Assembly (NCBI RefSeq): GCF_001563265.1
Contig: NZ_CP005084.1
Location: 1-64,000, forward strand
Source: Sphingobium sp. TKS
GTDB lineage: Bacteria > Pseudomonadota > Alphaproteobacteria > Sphingomonadales > Sphingomonadaceae
DNA length: 64,000 nt
Reading direction: 5' to 3'
Shown here: piece by piece, positions 52,224-61,393 of the stretch
Numbering within the stretch: the first letter of the stretch is position 1
How the letters are laid out: every line of letters starts with the position of its first letter
Translations under genes and position numbers: made by a program
Notes under the pieces: generated by a model
The model's input: only the letters and a program-made list of their open reading frames with translations
Databases searched by the model: none
What the model was told of the DNA's origin: nothing

Positions 52224-55187
52224 TTATGCAGCATTTGTCGCGGAGTTGTTAAGCGGCTCGCGCAACACGCGATTATAAAGCCATCCGATCCCGATCAGGC
52301 TGAACCCCAAAGCCAGGAAGGATGCGATCCGAAGCAGGCCGGTGAGGCCGGAGGCATCGAACAGGAACACCTTGGCCACCGCCGCCAGCATCAACAGCAG
52401 CGAAGCGATCCGCCAATCCCCGGCTTTCCTGTGGATGCCCCAGAGCAGAAAGCCGATCGCCAGCCCCAAAGCCAGCACGGACCGCAATATGTCCTCCGCT
52501 TGACCGACCCCCGGCACGGTCAGCAGGGAGCCGACGAAAAGCTGCCGCAGCAAGGCTATCCCGGACAGCGCGATCAGCCCCATCCGCAACCCGTCCGCCA
52601 GGCGCGGAGCCCAAGCCCCGACGACCCAAAGCGCCGCGAAGGAAAGTGCAAAAGCAGCCGACAGCAGATTGAAAACCGGCCAGCTCCCCACCGCCTGCGG
52701 AAACCACAGCGGATCATGCAGCACAACGGTATAGACCAGCAAATGCGCCAACCCCGCACCCGCGAGCAGTCCTCCGACCGCCCGTCCCAATAGCGGCGGG
52801 AAAGGTCGGGGGAGGGCCAGTCGCTCCATCCGCCAAGCCACGAACCCGGCTCCAATCAAAAGCCCCTCCCAAAGCGTCCGCTCCGCCAAGGCGAGGCGCG
52901 TCACATCGTCCCAGCTCTCCAGCCCGAAGACCTGCTTATACCCGACATGCACGGCGACCCCGCCCAGCACCGCCGCGACAACCCATCCGACCCGCCGTTC
53001 GATCACCCCGACAACCGAACGAGCCCGCCACAAGGCAAAGCCCAACATCACCGCAGGCACCACCAGACGCCGCACCGCTTCCCCGATCCCCGGCAAATCC
53101 CGCGCCAGCATCGGCTCGCCCACCAGCGACAGCAAGGCCCGCCCCGACCAAAGTCCCACCGGCCAGCATGCCCAAAGCGCCACCACCGTCAGAGCCACGC
53201 CCAACCCAGGCGCCATCCGTCCCACGGCCAGTTTCCGCGCGCCTTCCGCCAACAGGGCCAGACCCAAAGCCGCTCCCACCGGCACCCAGATTGCAGGCAC
53301 CGCCTGCGCCACCGCCCCATAAGCGAGCAGCACGGCCGCGCCCTGCGCCACCATCCGGCCCTCGACGAACCGCGCCCGCCAGGCGAACAACGCCGCCATC
53401 GACGCGCCCGCCGCCCAACATATTACCCCCTGCCAGGCAGCGTCCGCCGCCGCGCCGCCCCAAAGCCGGACCACCTCATCCGATCCAGCCAAAGCCACGA
53501 CCGTGCCAAAGGCGAAGCCCCAGCCACTCCATTCGACCCGCCGATCCCCGGCCCGTTCCGCCAGCATCAGCAGCCCCGCCGCCACCGCCGCGATCACCAC
53601 CGCCAGCATCCACCCCGCCAGCCCCAGCCCACCGGCCACGACCAGCAGCAGCGCCGCCGCGCTCGCCAGCGTCACGAAGCGCGCATCCTCCCGCCGCCCC
53701 TCGCAACTCCAGCCGGTCAGCATCGCGACCCCCGGCAATCCTGCCGCCGCCAGCGCCAGCAGGGCAAATTCCCCGTCCAGCCCCTCGCGCCAGAAATGCC
53801 CCAGCCCCAGGGAAAAACCGCCCAGCGCCAACCCGGCGACTTGCCCCGCCTCGACCAGCGTGCCCCCGCGCCAGACCCGCCACAGGGCCGCCCCACCATA
53901 AATCGCCACCATCCCCAGCATGACGAGCGCAAAGCGTCCCATCTCCGGATCGGGCCAGACCGCCGCCAACAGCAGCGCAACGCCCAGCCCGACCGCCGCC
54001 AGAGGCCGCAGCGCCGCATCCCGCCCCAGCCACAGCAGCGCGGCCGAAAGCAGCCCGAACAGTCCCCAATGCAACAGCGAAAAACCGCCCATCGCCACCA
54101 AAGCCGCCATTTGCGCCGCCGCGACGACCGCTGCGCCGACCCGCAACAGCACCGCCCGCGCGCCCGAAAAGGCGAAAAGCGGCAGCACCACGCCCAGCAT
54201 CAGCACCAGTAACCCGACTGAAAGCGAGGACGCCCAATCCAACGCCCCCACGGCCAGCATCACCGCGCCCCAAGCCGCCCCGCCGATCAGCGCACTGACG
54301 CCCAGCCACATCCACCGCTGTGCCCGCGACAGCACGGTGAGTCCGCCCACCGCCAAGGCCAGATAGCAACTCAGCAACGGCACATTGGGCTGCCCCGCCT
54401 GGACCAGCGCAGGCGCCGCCAGGCCGCCCACCAGCCCCAGCAACGCGCTTGGCGCTCCGAAACGCAGCGACAGCGCCATGGCCAGCCCGGTCACCCCCGC
54501 CAGCCCGGCAAAGGCGACCCCCGGTCCCACCAGACCATACAGCGTATGCGCCGCCAGGATGCTGACATAGAGCGTCGCCAGACCGGCCCCGGAAAGCGCC
54601 TGCCGCACCCGCGCATCGCGCACCCGCTCCTCCAGCCGCAAGGCAGCCTCGGCGCACCCGATCAGCGCCCCGCCGAACAACAGCCCCAGCACGATCCGCA
54701 CCAATGGCGACAGCAAGCCCGCGTCGATCGAATATTTGACCAGCAAAACCCCCGCGACCGCCAGCGTCACCCCGCCTGCCCAGATCGGCAGGCGGCGGCC
54801 GAAGAGTTCCTCGAAACCGAAGGAGGGGCGGACAGGGGCTGCGATGGGCTTCTCCGGTTCGGCCGCGATTGCCTCGATCGGCGGCGGAGGAGGGGCTGTC
54901 ACACTGTCCGCTCGCCGCTCCACAATCGCCGCGGGACGTAGCGCGCGCTCATCCCTCTCTTCGTCATCCCCGCGAAGGCGGGAATCCATTTCCCGCATCT
55001 CACCCCAAGGCGAACGCTCAGGAGATGGACCCCCGCCGGTGCCTGGGTGACGGTCGTGGGTAAGGGAAACGCCAATGTCAACGCTGGTCCCTTCCAATGC
55101 CGCCAACCGCCGTTCGGCGGCCTTCAGCCGCCCGCGCATGTCGAACAGAATCACCCCGAAAGCCAGCAGAACAAGCGCCATGAACAT
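52224..55187 (-). CDS. DUF2339 polytopic membrane protein
   Basis: 987 aa. N-terminal helix (MFMALVLLAFGVILFDMRGR) plus a coiled-coil-like segment (LKAAERRLAALEG), then a polar linker, then more than 20 predicted transmembrane segments beginning with LPIWAGGVTLAVAGVLLVKY (about residue 140), typical of DUF2339. Residues about 46-75 are encoded by a REP palindrome (MDSRLRGDD is a typical REP translation). Function of the family is unknown. ATG 55187 chosen over GTG 55196 because of the spacing from AGGGG. 24 bp upstream of aas, probably co-transcribed. Confidence 0.82.
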   Translation of the reverse strand: MFMALVLLAFGVILFDMRGRLKAAERRLAALEGTSVDIGVSLTHDRHPGTGGGPSPERSPWGEMREMDSRLRGDDEERDERALRPAAIVERRADSVTAPPPPPIEAIAAEPEKPIAAPVRPSFGFEELFGRRLPIWAGGVTLAVAGVLLVKYSIDAGLLSPLVRIVLGLLFGGALIGCAEAALRLEERVRDARVRQALSGAGLATLYVSILAAHTLYGLVGPGVAFAGLAGVTGLAMALSLRFGAPSALLGLVGGLAAPALVQAGQPNVPLLSCYLALAVGGLTVLSRAQRWMWLGVSALIGGAAWGAVMLAVGALDWASSLSVGLLVLMLGVVLPLFAFSGARAVLLRVGAAVVAAAQMAALVAMGGFSLLHWGLFGLLSAALLWLGRDAALRPLAAVGLGVALLLAAVWPDPEMGRFALVMLGMVAIYGGAALWRVWRGGTLVEAGQVAGLALGGFSLGLGHFWREGLDGEFALLALAAAGLPGVAMLTGWSCEGRREDARFVTLASAAALLLVVAGGLGLAGWMLAVVIAAVAAGLLMLAERAGDRRVEWSGWGFAFGTVVALAGSDEVVRLWGGAAADAAWQGVICWAAGASMAALFAWRARFVEGRMVAQGAAVLLAYGAVAQAVPAIWVPVGAALGLALLAEGARKLAVGRMAPGLGVALTVVALWACWPVGLWSGRALLSLVGEPMLARDLPGIGEAVRRLVVPAVMLGFALWRARSVVGVIERRVGWVVAAVLGGVAVHVGYKQVFGLESWDDVTRLALAERTLWEGLLIGAGFVAWRMERLALPRPFPPLLGRAVGGLLAGAGLAHLLVYTVVLHDPLWFPQAVGSWPVFNLLSAAFALSFAALWVVGAWAPRLADGLRMGLIALSGIALLRQLFVGSLLTVPGVGQAEDILRSVLALGLAIGFLLWGIHRKAGDWRIASLLLMLAAVAKVFLFDASGLTGLLRIASFLALGFSLIGIGWLYNRVLREPLNNSATNAA
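54963..55051. repeat. REP palindrome inside the DUF2339 gene
   Basis: The first arm GTCATCCCCGCGAAGGCGGG is intact; the second arm (GGAGATGGACCCCCGCC...GGGTGAC) is partly decayed. Compare the intact copy at 57446-57533. It is read in frame. Confidence 0.82.
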
Positions 55188-55235
55188 GAGTCGCACCCCT
55201 GAAACCCTGCGGAACGATCATCGCACTAGCGTAAA

Positions 55236-55275
55236 ATTAGACACTGTTCAATAAAATAATTAGACAGCGTTCAAT
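55236..55275. promoter_or_regulatory. Duplicated operator upstream of the TetR gene
   Basis: ATTAGACACTGTTCAAT (55236-55252) and ATTAGACAGCGTTCAAT (55259-55275) are 23 bp apart, each an imperfect palindrome of ATTnnAC/GTTnnAAT type. They lie between divergent DUF2339 and tetR genes, 20 bp before the tetR start. Confidence 0.75.
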
Positions 55276-55295
55276 TCTTTCACTATCGCTCTGGC

Positions 55296-55895
55296 ATGGG
55301 AAGACGGTCCGACCATAGCCGCGAAGAACTGGAGGCGCTGATCCTTGCGGAAGGACACCGCCACATGGCCGAAACCGGCTTCGCCAAATTCTCCTCGCGC
55401 GAAGTGGCCAAACGCATCGGCTATTCGGTCGGCACGCTCTACAATGTTTTCGGCAGCTACGACCGGCTGATCGCCGCCATCAACACGCGCACCTTCGACC
55501 TCTGGGCCGCCTTTCTGGAGCGACGTCTCGCCAGCAACCCGGCGGACCGCATCGCCGCGCTGGTGGAGGGCTATTTCAGCTTTGCCCAGGACAATATGAA
55601 TATCTGGATGGCGATCTACGATCATCGCTTGCCGCCCGGCGTCCCCCTGCCGGAGGATTATGCCCGCCAGCGCGCAGGCCTTACCGAAGTCGTCGTGCGC
55701 GAAGTCGCCGCCGTCCTGCCGCCGCACACAAGGGACGTCGCGTCACGCCTCGCCCGCTCGCTGGTGGCGACCGTCCACGGCCACTGCACCTTCGCGCTCA
55801 ACGGCAGCTTCGCCCTTTTGGGGGAGACCGACCCGCTCGAAATGGCCACGGCCCGCGTCAAGGAATCATTGAGGGCCGCCGGGGCAAATCTGTAA
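55296..55895 (+). CDS. TetR-family transcriptional regulator
   Basis: 199 aa. N-terminal HTH: ILAEGHRHMAETGFAKFSSR and EVAKRIGYSVGTLYNVFGSYDRL. The C-terminal ligand domain is of the WHG/TetR_C type (YFSFAQDNMNIWMAIYDHRL). Divergent from DUF2339-aas, with a duplicated operator in the gap, so it probably regulates itself and that membrane-lipid pair. Ligand unknown. Confidence 0.88.
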   Translation: MGRRSDHSREELEALILAEGHRHMAETGFAKFSSREVAKRIGYSVGTLYNVFGSYDRLIAAINTRTFDLWAAFLERRLASNPADRIAALVEGYFSFAQDNMNIWMAIYDHRLPPGVPLPEDYARQRAGLTEVVVREVAAVLPPHTRDVASRLARSLVATVHGHCTFALNGSFALLGETDPLEMATARVKESLRAAGANL

Positions 55896-55973
55896 CATAT
55901 GGAGGCAATAGGGGAACGCGACGCAGCCGTCTGAATCTGCTATAGTCCGCCCCACTGTCAGGGGAGTCGCATC

Positions 55974-56606
55974 ATGGTCTACTGGATGCTCAAGGGCCGG
56001 GAATTCGCCAATTGCAACTGCGAATATGGCTGTAACTGCCAGTTCGGCGGCCTGCCCGACAAGGGCCATTGCCAGGCCGCCTTCGGTTTCGCCATCGATG
56101 AAGGCCGCCATGGCAATACCGACCTGTCCGGCCTCAACATCGCCGCCGTCTTCCGCTGGCCTGGCCCCATTCATGAAGGGCAGGGCGAATGCGCCGCCTT
56201 CGTCGACGAACGGGCGACGGAAGCCCAACGCAACGCCCTGCTGACGATCATGACCGGCGGCGACACCGCGCCGATGGCGACCGTCTTCGCGGTCTTCGCC
56301 TCCACCATCACGACCATGCACGAGCCAAGCTTCGTCCCCGTGGACTTCGAGGTCGACGTGGAAGGGCGCAAGGGCCGCCTGCGCATCGCCGGCCATCTGG
56401 AAATGGACGGCGAACCGATCCGCAGCCCGGTCGACGGATCGGAAATCCGCGCCCAGATCCACCTGCCCGAAGGTTTCGAATATGAGGTGGCGGAGGTCGG
56501 CTCCGGCGCGAGTCGATCGATCGCGCCGATGCAGCTCGACCATGCATCCAGCTACGGCCAGTTCGCCTATCTCCATCTCGACAGCCACGGCGTCGTCAGG
56601 GGCTGA
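55974..56606 (+). CDS. DUF1326 domain protein
   Basis: 210 aa. N-terminal Cys-rich signature NCNCEYGCNCQFGGLPDKGHC, characteristic of DUF1326, suggests metal or thiol chemistry. No signal peptide. Function unknown; the family regularly neighbours DUF2182 membrane proteins, as here, with 1-nt stop/start overlap. CAGGGGAG before ATG. Confidence 0.85.
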   Translation: MVYWMLKGREFANCNCEYGCNCQFGGLPDKGHCQAAFGFAIDEGRHGNTDLSGLNIAAVFRWPGPIHEGQGECAAFVDERATEAQRNALLTIMTGGDTAPMATVFAVFASTITTMHEPSFVPVDFEVDVEGRKGRLRIAGHLEMDGEPIRSPVDGSEIRAQIHLPEGFEYEVAEVGSGASRSIAPMQLDHASSYGQFAYLHLDSHGVVRG

Positions 56607-57400
56607 TGGTGCCGTTATGGAGCGCGGTGCTCGCCCGGCACCGCTTGATTTCCCTTGTCGCGTTGGCGGTGCTGATCGCGCTGGCATGGAGCTGGCTATT
56701 TTCAGGCGCGGGCATGGGCATGGCTCCGACGGTTTCGCTGCTGCCCTCGGGCCTTGCCGAAGAGCCGATGCTGGCGATGATGATGCCCGGCGATGGACCC
56801 TGGGCAGCGACGCAGTTCGTCGTGACGCTCGCCATGTGGTGGGTGATGATGGTCGCGATGATGCTCCCCTCCGCCGCGCCGACGATCCTGCTTTACGCCC
56901 GCGCCGTACATGCCACCGCGCGCCCCGCGACGGAGAGCTTCACCTTGGGCTATCTCCTTGTCTGGGGCGTCTTTTCCCTCATCGCCACGCTGGCGCAATG
57001 GCGCCTGGCCAAAGCGGCGATGCTTTCCCCCATGGCGATGGCGACCTCCAGCCGACCGCTCGCCGCCGCGCTGCTGATCGCGGCGGGGGTCTATCAGATC
57101 AGCCCGTGGAAGGACGCCTGCCTGCGCCAGTGTCGTAGCCCCGCGCAATTCCTCAGCCGCCATTTCCGGCCGGGATGGACCGGCGCGCTGCGCATGGGGA
57201 TGCTCCACGGCGCCTGGTGCGTGGGTTGCTGCTGGATGCTGATGGCGTTGCTGTTCGCTGGCGGGATCATGAACCTCGCCTGGATCGCGCTGCTGACGCT
57301 GCTCGTCGCGCTGGAAAAGCTGTTGCCCTGGGGTCGCGCGGTTTCTGTGGCGGCCGGGCTTGGCTGCATCCTCTGGGGGTGGGTGATATTGGTGGGGTGA
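56606..57400 (+). CDS. DUF2182 putative metal-binding membrane protein
   Basis: 264 aa with about six transmembrane helices. Conserved WWVMMVAMMLPSAAPTILLY, YQISPWKDACLRQCRSP and HGAWCVGCCWMLMALLFAGG, Met- and Cys-rich motifs that may bind copper or another soft metal. Starts at the last base of the DUF1326 stop codon, so the two are co-translated and likely work together. Confidence 0.85.
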   Translation: MVPLWSAVLARHRLISLVALAVLIALAWSWLFSGAGMGMAPTVSLLPSGLAEEPMLAMMMPGDGPWAATQFVVTLAMWWVMMVAMMLPSAAPTILLYARAVHATARPATESFTLGYLLVWGVFSLIATLAQWRLAKAAMLSPMAMATSSRPLAAALLIAAGVYQISPWKDACLRQCRSPAQFLSRHFRPGWTGALRMGMLHGAWCVGCCWMLMALLFAGGIMNLAWIALLTLLVALEKLLPWGRAVSVAAGLGCILWGWVILVG

Positions 57401-57445
57401 GGGTTTATTTGCGGGAAGGGGTGGAAGGCGGACGCTTCCTGTTTT

Positions 57446-57533
57446 GTCATTCCCGCGAAGGCGGGAATCCATCTCCCAGCGTTGCATCAAGCGGTTAGGT
57501 CAGGAGATGGATCCCCGCCTTCGCGGGGATGAC
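57446..57533. repeat. REP palindrome
   Basis: GTCATTCCCGCGAAGGCGGG with its complementary arm GCCTTCGCGGGGATGAC, and inner ATCCATCTCC / GGAGATGGAT, around a short loop. It sits between convergent genes and may act as a transcription end. Confidence 0.9.
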
Positions 57534-57579
57534 GAACTTCGAAAATGTCCGGAAATGACCAAAACCAGACGTCTGCCCA

Positions 57580-58203
57580 TCACGCCTCGCCCTTTTCCAT
57601 CCCCGCGTGGAAGGCGATCCTCAACGCTTCGGCCAGGCTTTTCACCTCAAGCTTCTGCATCAGGTTGGCGCGGTGGATTTCCACGGTGCGCGGGCTGATG
57701 CCCAGATCATAGGCGATGGTCTTGTTGGGCAATCCTTCCACCAGCCCGTCCAGCACTTCCCGTTCCCGCTCGGTCAGGATGTTGAGCCGCGCCCGGGCGT
57801 CGTCGGCCCGCGCGCCCGCCCCGCGATCCGCAACAGCCACCTGCCGCGCCGCATCGACGCAACCCATCAGCGCCGCCTTTTCGAACGGCTTTTCGATGAA
57901 GTCGCTCGCCCCCGCCTTCATCGCCGTCACCGCCATGTCGATGTCGCCATGCCCGGTCATGATGACCACCGGCAGCATGATGCCCCGCGCCCGCAGCTCG
58001 CGCTGCACCGCCAGCCCGTCTATGTCGGGCATCCGCACGTCCAGCAGCACGCAGCCCGGCTCCAGATTGGCGGCTTCCTTCAGAAAGGGTAAGCCGCCCT
58101 CGAACAGCTTCACGGCGAAACCGCTCGTCTTCAACATGAAGGACAGCGACCGCCGGATCGCCTCGTCATCGTCCACGACATAGATGGGGAATGCTTCGCT
58201 CAT
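57580..58203 (-). CDS. fixJ: FixJ-type response regulator
   Basis: 207 aa. Receiver domain with acidic pocket DDD (11-13), phosphorylation site Asp55 in CVLLDVRMPD and Lys in FIEKPFEK; C-terminal LuxR-type HTH (LTEREREVLDGLVEGLPNKT, ISPRTVEIHRANLMQKL). Activated by the FixL-like kinase encoded 3 nt upstream. Target promoters are not evident here; FixK-type genes are not in the window. Confidence 0.93.
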   Translation of the reverse strand: MSEAFPIYVVDDDEAIRRSLSFMLKTSGFAVKLFEGGLPFLKEAANLEPGCVLLDVRMPDIDGLAVQRELRARGIMLPVVIMTGHGDIDMAVTAMKAGASDFIEKPFEKAALMGCVDAARQVAVADRGAGARADDARARLNILTEREREVLDGLVEGLPNKTIAYDLGISPRTVEIHRANLMQKLEVKSLAEALRIAFHAGMEKGEA

Positions 58204-58206
58204 GCC

Positions 58207-59382
58207 CTATTCTTCCTTGCTGGCCGCATTTTGCGAGCCGTCCACCGCGTCCAGGGTGAAGTGAAAGGCCGTGCCGCCCCATTGCGACGGCGCAGCCCAG
58301 ATGCGCCCGCCATGCCCTTCGATGATGGTCTGGCTGATCGATAGGCCGACGCCCATGCCGGACGCCTTGGTGGTGGTGAAGGGGTTGAAGAGCGTGCGCG
58401 ACATTTCCGGCGCCAACCCCGGCCCGCTGTCCGCGACGATCACCTCCACCCGGCCGTTTTCGTCGGGAAGGGCGGACAGGCGCAGGATGCGCGCCGGGCT
58501 GTCGGCCATTGCCTCCACGGCGTTCTTGGTGAGGTTGATGATGACCTGCTGCAACTGCACCCGGTTGACCAGCACCTTGTCGACGCGCGGATCGACGCTG
58601 ATGTCCATGTCCAGCCCCCGGCTGTCGACGCCGATGAAGGCCAGCGCCGCCCCTTCCGCCAGCAGCCCGCGCAGGGGTTCGGGCTGGCGCATGGTTTCGC
58701 CGCGCTTGATGAACTCGCGCAGGGACCGGATGATCTCGCCCGCGCGCAGCGCCTGGTTCGCGCTTTCCGCCATCGCCTCGCGCAGCAATTCCCGGTCCAC
58801 CGGCCCTTCGGCGTCGAGCATGTCGCGCCCCGCCTCCAGATAATTGGCGATGGCCGTCAGGGGCTGGTTGAGTTCATGCGCCAGCGCGGAGGCCAGCGTT
58901 CCCATCGCCGTCACGCGGCCGACATGGGCCAGCTCCGCCTGCAAATCGGCCACGCGCCGCTCGGCCTGCTGGCTTTCGGTGAGGTCGCGGATGAAGCCGG
59001 TAAACAGCCGCCGCCCCTCATCCTGCACCTCGCCCACCGACAGTTCGATGGGAAAGGTCGACCCGTCCCGCCGCCGCGCGCTGGTCAGGCGGCCGACGCC
59101 GATGATCCGCTTTTCCCCGGTCGACAGATAATGATGGATATAGCCGTCATGCCTTTCCCGATCGGGGGAGGGCATCAGCATCGAGATATTTTCGCCCAGC
59201 ACGTCGCTTTCGGCATATTGGAACATGCGCTGCGCCGCCGCGCTGAACGACACGATCTGCCCGCGCATGTCGATGACGATCAGCGCGTCCGGCACGGTCG
59301 CCAGGATGGAGCCGAGCAGAGCCTGTTCCAGACTATGCTCGCGCTGCGTCAATCCATCGGTTTCGTCGTCCGCTACCGCCAT
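58207..59382 (-). CDS. fixL: FixL-like heme-PAS oxygen-sensor histidine kinase
   Basis: 391 aa, no transmembrane segments. One PAS domain (about 22-138) whose [11 protein letters not shown] and RIIGVGR motifs keep the heme-ligand His (H78) and the O2-gating Arg (R98), spaced 20 residues as H200 and R220 of Bradyrhizobium FixL. Then HisKA with [10 protein letters not shown] (H169) and HATPase_c (N-box [32 protein letters not shown]). Phosphorylates FixJ when oxygen is low. Adjacent to fixJ and a universal stress protein. Confidence 0.92.
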   Translation of the reverse strand: MAVADDETDGLTQREHSLEQALLGSILATVPDALIVIDMRGQIVSFSAAAQRMFQYAESDVLGENISMLMPSPDRERHDGYIHHYLSTGEKRIIGVGRLTSARRRDGSTFPIELSVGEVQDEGRRLFTGFIRDLTESQQAERRVADLQAELAHVGRVTAMGTLASALAHELNQPLTAIANYLEAGRDMLDAEGPVDRELLREAMAESANQALRAGEIIRSLREFIKRGETMRQPEPLRGLLAEGAALAFIGVDSRGLDMDISVDPRVDKVLVNRVQLQQVIINLTKNAVEAMADSPARILRLSALPDENGRVEVIVADSGPGLAPEMSRTLFNPFTTTKASGMGVGLSISQTIIEGHGGRIWAAPSQWGGTAFHFTLDAVDGSQNAASKEE

Positions 59383-59402
59383 GCCCCCACCATGCCGTGG
59401 CT

Positions 59403-60218
59403 TCAGTGCGCCAGCAAGAGCGGAACATGCACTTCGCGCAGCAGGGCGCGGGTCACGCCGCCGAACACCATTTCCCTCAGGCGGCTATGGCCGAAGGCGC
59501 CCATCACCATCCAGTCCGGCTTCAGCACGCCGATGGCGGCCTTCAGCGCCGCTTCGACGGTGCGGCCGTCCTGCGGCCAGGTGTGGAACTGGCATTTGAT
59601 GCCGTGGCGGGCCAGATATTCCGGCGCATCGGTCGCCGGGAAGGGATATTTGCCCGCTTCCTCGACCGTCACGACATGCACTTCCTCCGCCAGTTTCAGC
59701 AGCGGCACGGACAGGCGCAGCGCGGCGGAGGCTTCCTGCGAACCCTCCCATGCCACGACTGCGCGGCCCGTGACCGGAAAGGACTTCGCCTCCTGCGGCA
59801 CGGCGATCACCGGAACCCGCCCGGCCAGCGCCAGATCGGCGGCCAGGTGCAGCGGATCGGCAAATTCCTTGCGCGGGCCAGCCGGCAGGGTGACGATCAT
59901 GCCGTCGGTCAGCGTCGCGGCGGACAGCAGGCCATGGACGACATCGCCCTCCACATGGCGCCAGTCCCAGCTCACACCCTCCCGGCGCAGCCGGTCCTCT
60001 ATGCGTGTCCGGGCCTTTTCGTCGATGTCGTAGAGTTCGGCCATCATCGCCGGGGCCATGGATGCGCCGCCATACATGTCCGCCGCGACGAAATCGGGCA
60101 CGGCGGTCACCTGCACGCAATGGATATGCGCGCCCGATGCGCGGGCCAAATCGCAGGCTGCCTGCAAGCGGCTTTCCGCGCCATGATCTTCATGAATGTG
60201 CAGCAGGACCGATTTCAT
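59403..60218 (-). CDS. Universal stress protein with tandem Usp domains
   Basis: 271 aa. Two Usp-like domains: [13 protein letters not shown] at the N-terminus and [19 protein letters not shown] in the second half. The second ends in [25 protein letters not shown], the ATP-binding G-x2-G-x9-G-[ST] type motif. Next to fixLJ, a common context for low-oxygen stress proteins. Confidence 0.9.
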   Translation of the reverse strand: MKSVLLHIHEDHGAESRLQAACDLARASGAHIHCVQVTAVPDFVAADMYGGASMAPAMMAELYDIDEKARTRIEDRLRREGVSWDWRHVEGDVVHGLLSAATLTDGMIVTLPAGPRKEFADPLHLAADLALAGRVPVIAVPQEAKSFPVTGRAVVAWEGSQEASAALRLSVPLLKLAEEVHVVTVEEAGKYPFPATDAPEYLARHGIKCQFHTWPQDGRTVEAALKAAIGVLKPDWMVMGAFGHSRLREMVFGGVTRALLREVHVPLLLAH

Positions 60219-60326
60219 TGTCTGTCTCCCGGCAAGCGTCTCTTCCCCATATGGCTAGGACTGCCTCGGCGCGGTCGCCATCAGGAATAATCCTTATATC
60301 TCTTTTCGCGGCGGAATCCGATTGCA

Positions 60327-60695
60327 ATGGTCATGAGCTGGACGACCATACGCCTCGAACTTGCCCGGACGCCGGCCTTTCCCAATGGATCGGCGGCGCG
60401 AAGCTATGTGCTGCGCCTGCCGCTGGGCAGCGGCGGCCTGATCGATGAAAAGGAATATCGCATCCATCCCGAACTGGCGACCGCCCGCCGTTTCTGGCCT
60501 AACGAGCCGGACCGGCACGGCACATTGCTGCACACCCGGCACGGCTGGGCGCTGTCCTATGAGCCGGGGGAGGCGGATGACGAGAAAATCTACCGGCTGG
60601 ACGCGCACACCATCCAGCCGGGCGCCTATCTGACGCTGACCGATCCGGATGGGGAATGCCTGCCCTTCGTCGTGAAGGGGCTGAACCCGGCCTGA
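60327..60695 (+). CDS. Conserved hypothetical protein
   Basis: 122 aa, soluble, no domain I recognise. Central motif FWPNEPDRHGTLLHTRHGWALSYE and C-terminal PGAYLTLTDPDGECLPFVV suggest a compact beta-rich domain. Coding character is good (GC-rich third positions, no competing frame). Divergent from the universal stress gene. Confidence 0.65.
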   Translation: MVMSWTTIRLELARTPAFPNGSAARSYVLRLPLGSGGLIDEKEYRIHPELATARRFWPNEPDRHGTLLHTRHGWALSYEPGEADDEKIYRLDAHTIQPGAYLTLTDPDGECLPFVVKGLNPA

Positions 60696-60801
60696 TCGCA
60701 TCCGCCTTCACCGCGGCGGAATGGCTTCATCAGGGTTAATCGATTTTACATCATTCGCAAAAAGGCGCATCCTGCAACTGAAATGGGGCAGGGGGGAATA
60801 A

Positions 60802-61221
60802 ATGCCGCAGATCAAGGGGCTGATCGCAAGAATGGCGGCGGATCGTTCCGGCGCGTCTGCGGCGGAATATGCGTTGCTGCTTGGCTTGCTGGCCGGTTCG
60901 GTGGCGATGGCGTCCTGGGCTCTGGGGCAATCGATCACCGGCGCCCTGGATGACAGCGCGGCGCTTATCGCGCGCTATGCCGGAGCATCGGGCGCCGATG
61001 GAAGCTCTTCCTCGACAGGCGCATCCTCCGCCACGCCGGGCGCGGGAAGCTCCTCCTCCTCCACTCCACCCGGCAATTCAGGCAGTGCGCCCGGCCAGAA
61101 CGGGACGACGCCCGGCCAGTCGGGTTCCAATCCCGCCAGCGGTAGCGCCCCGCCTGGCCAGTCCGGCACGAATCCGGGGCAAAGCGGCAGCAATTTCGGC
61201 CAGTCCAAGAAGAATCCCTGA
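60802..61221 (+). CDS. Flp-like prepilin with long Ser/Pro/Gly/Asn-rich tail
   Basis: 139 aa. The N-terminal 60 residues match Flp pilins (SGASAAEYALLLGLLAGSVA, cleavage expected after Gly17), but the rest is a low-complexity tail with repeated PGQSGxNPxSG-like units (PGQNGTTPGQSGSNPASG and later copies). Normal Flp pilins end after about 60 residues. Located 32 kb from the Tad locus, alone. GGGGGG ribosome-binding site. May be a minor or decorated pilin using the same Tad machine. Confidence 0.8.
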   Translation: MPQIKGLIARMAADRSGASAAEYALLLGLLAGSVAMASWALGQSITGALDDSAALIARYAGASGADGSSSSTGASSATPGAGSSSSSTPPGNSGSAPGQNGTTPGQSGSNPASGSAPPGQSGTNPGQSGSNFGQSKKNP

Positions 61222-61247
61222 GACATTTGCAGCCCGGCGTCTTGCCC

Positions 61248-61393
61248 TAGGGCCAATCGACATTCAGCCCTGACGGCCTGCAAATGACGCTTTTTCGTGC
61301 TTCCGGTGCTCACGTACTTTTAGTACGCTGCGCTCCGGGTCACGAAAAACCACCATTTTCGGCACGTCATCATCTGAATGTCGATTGGCCCTA
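61248..61393. repeat. Long inverted-repeat element
   Basis: Outer perfect 20-bp arms TAGGGCCAATCGACATTCAG (61248-61267) and complement (61374-61393), plus an inner imperfect stem (TTTTTCGTG...CACGAAAAA, with CGTACTTTTAGTACG at the tip). The whole 146 bp can fold into one branched hairpin. Its right end includes the stop codon of the EF-G-like gene. Confidence 0.85.
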
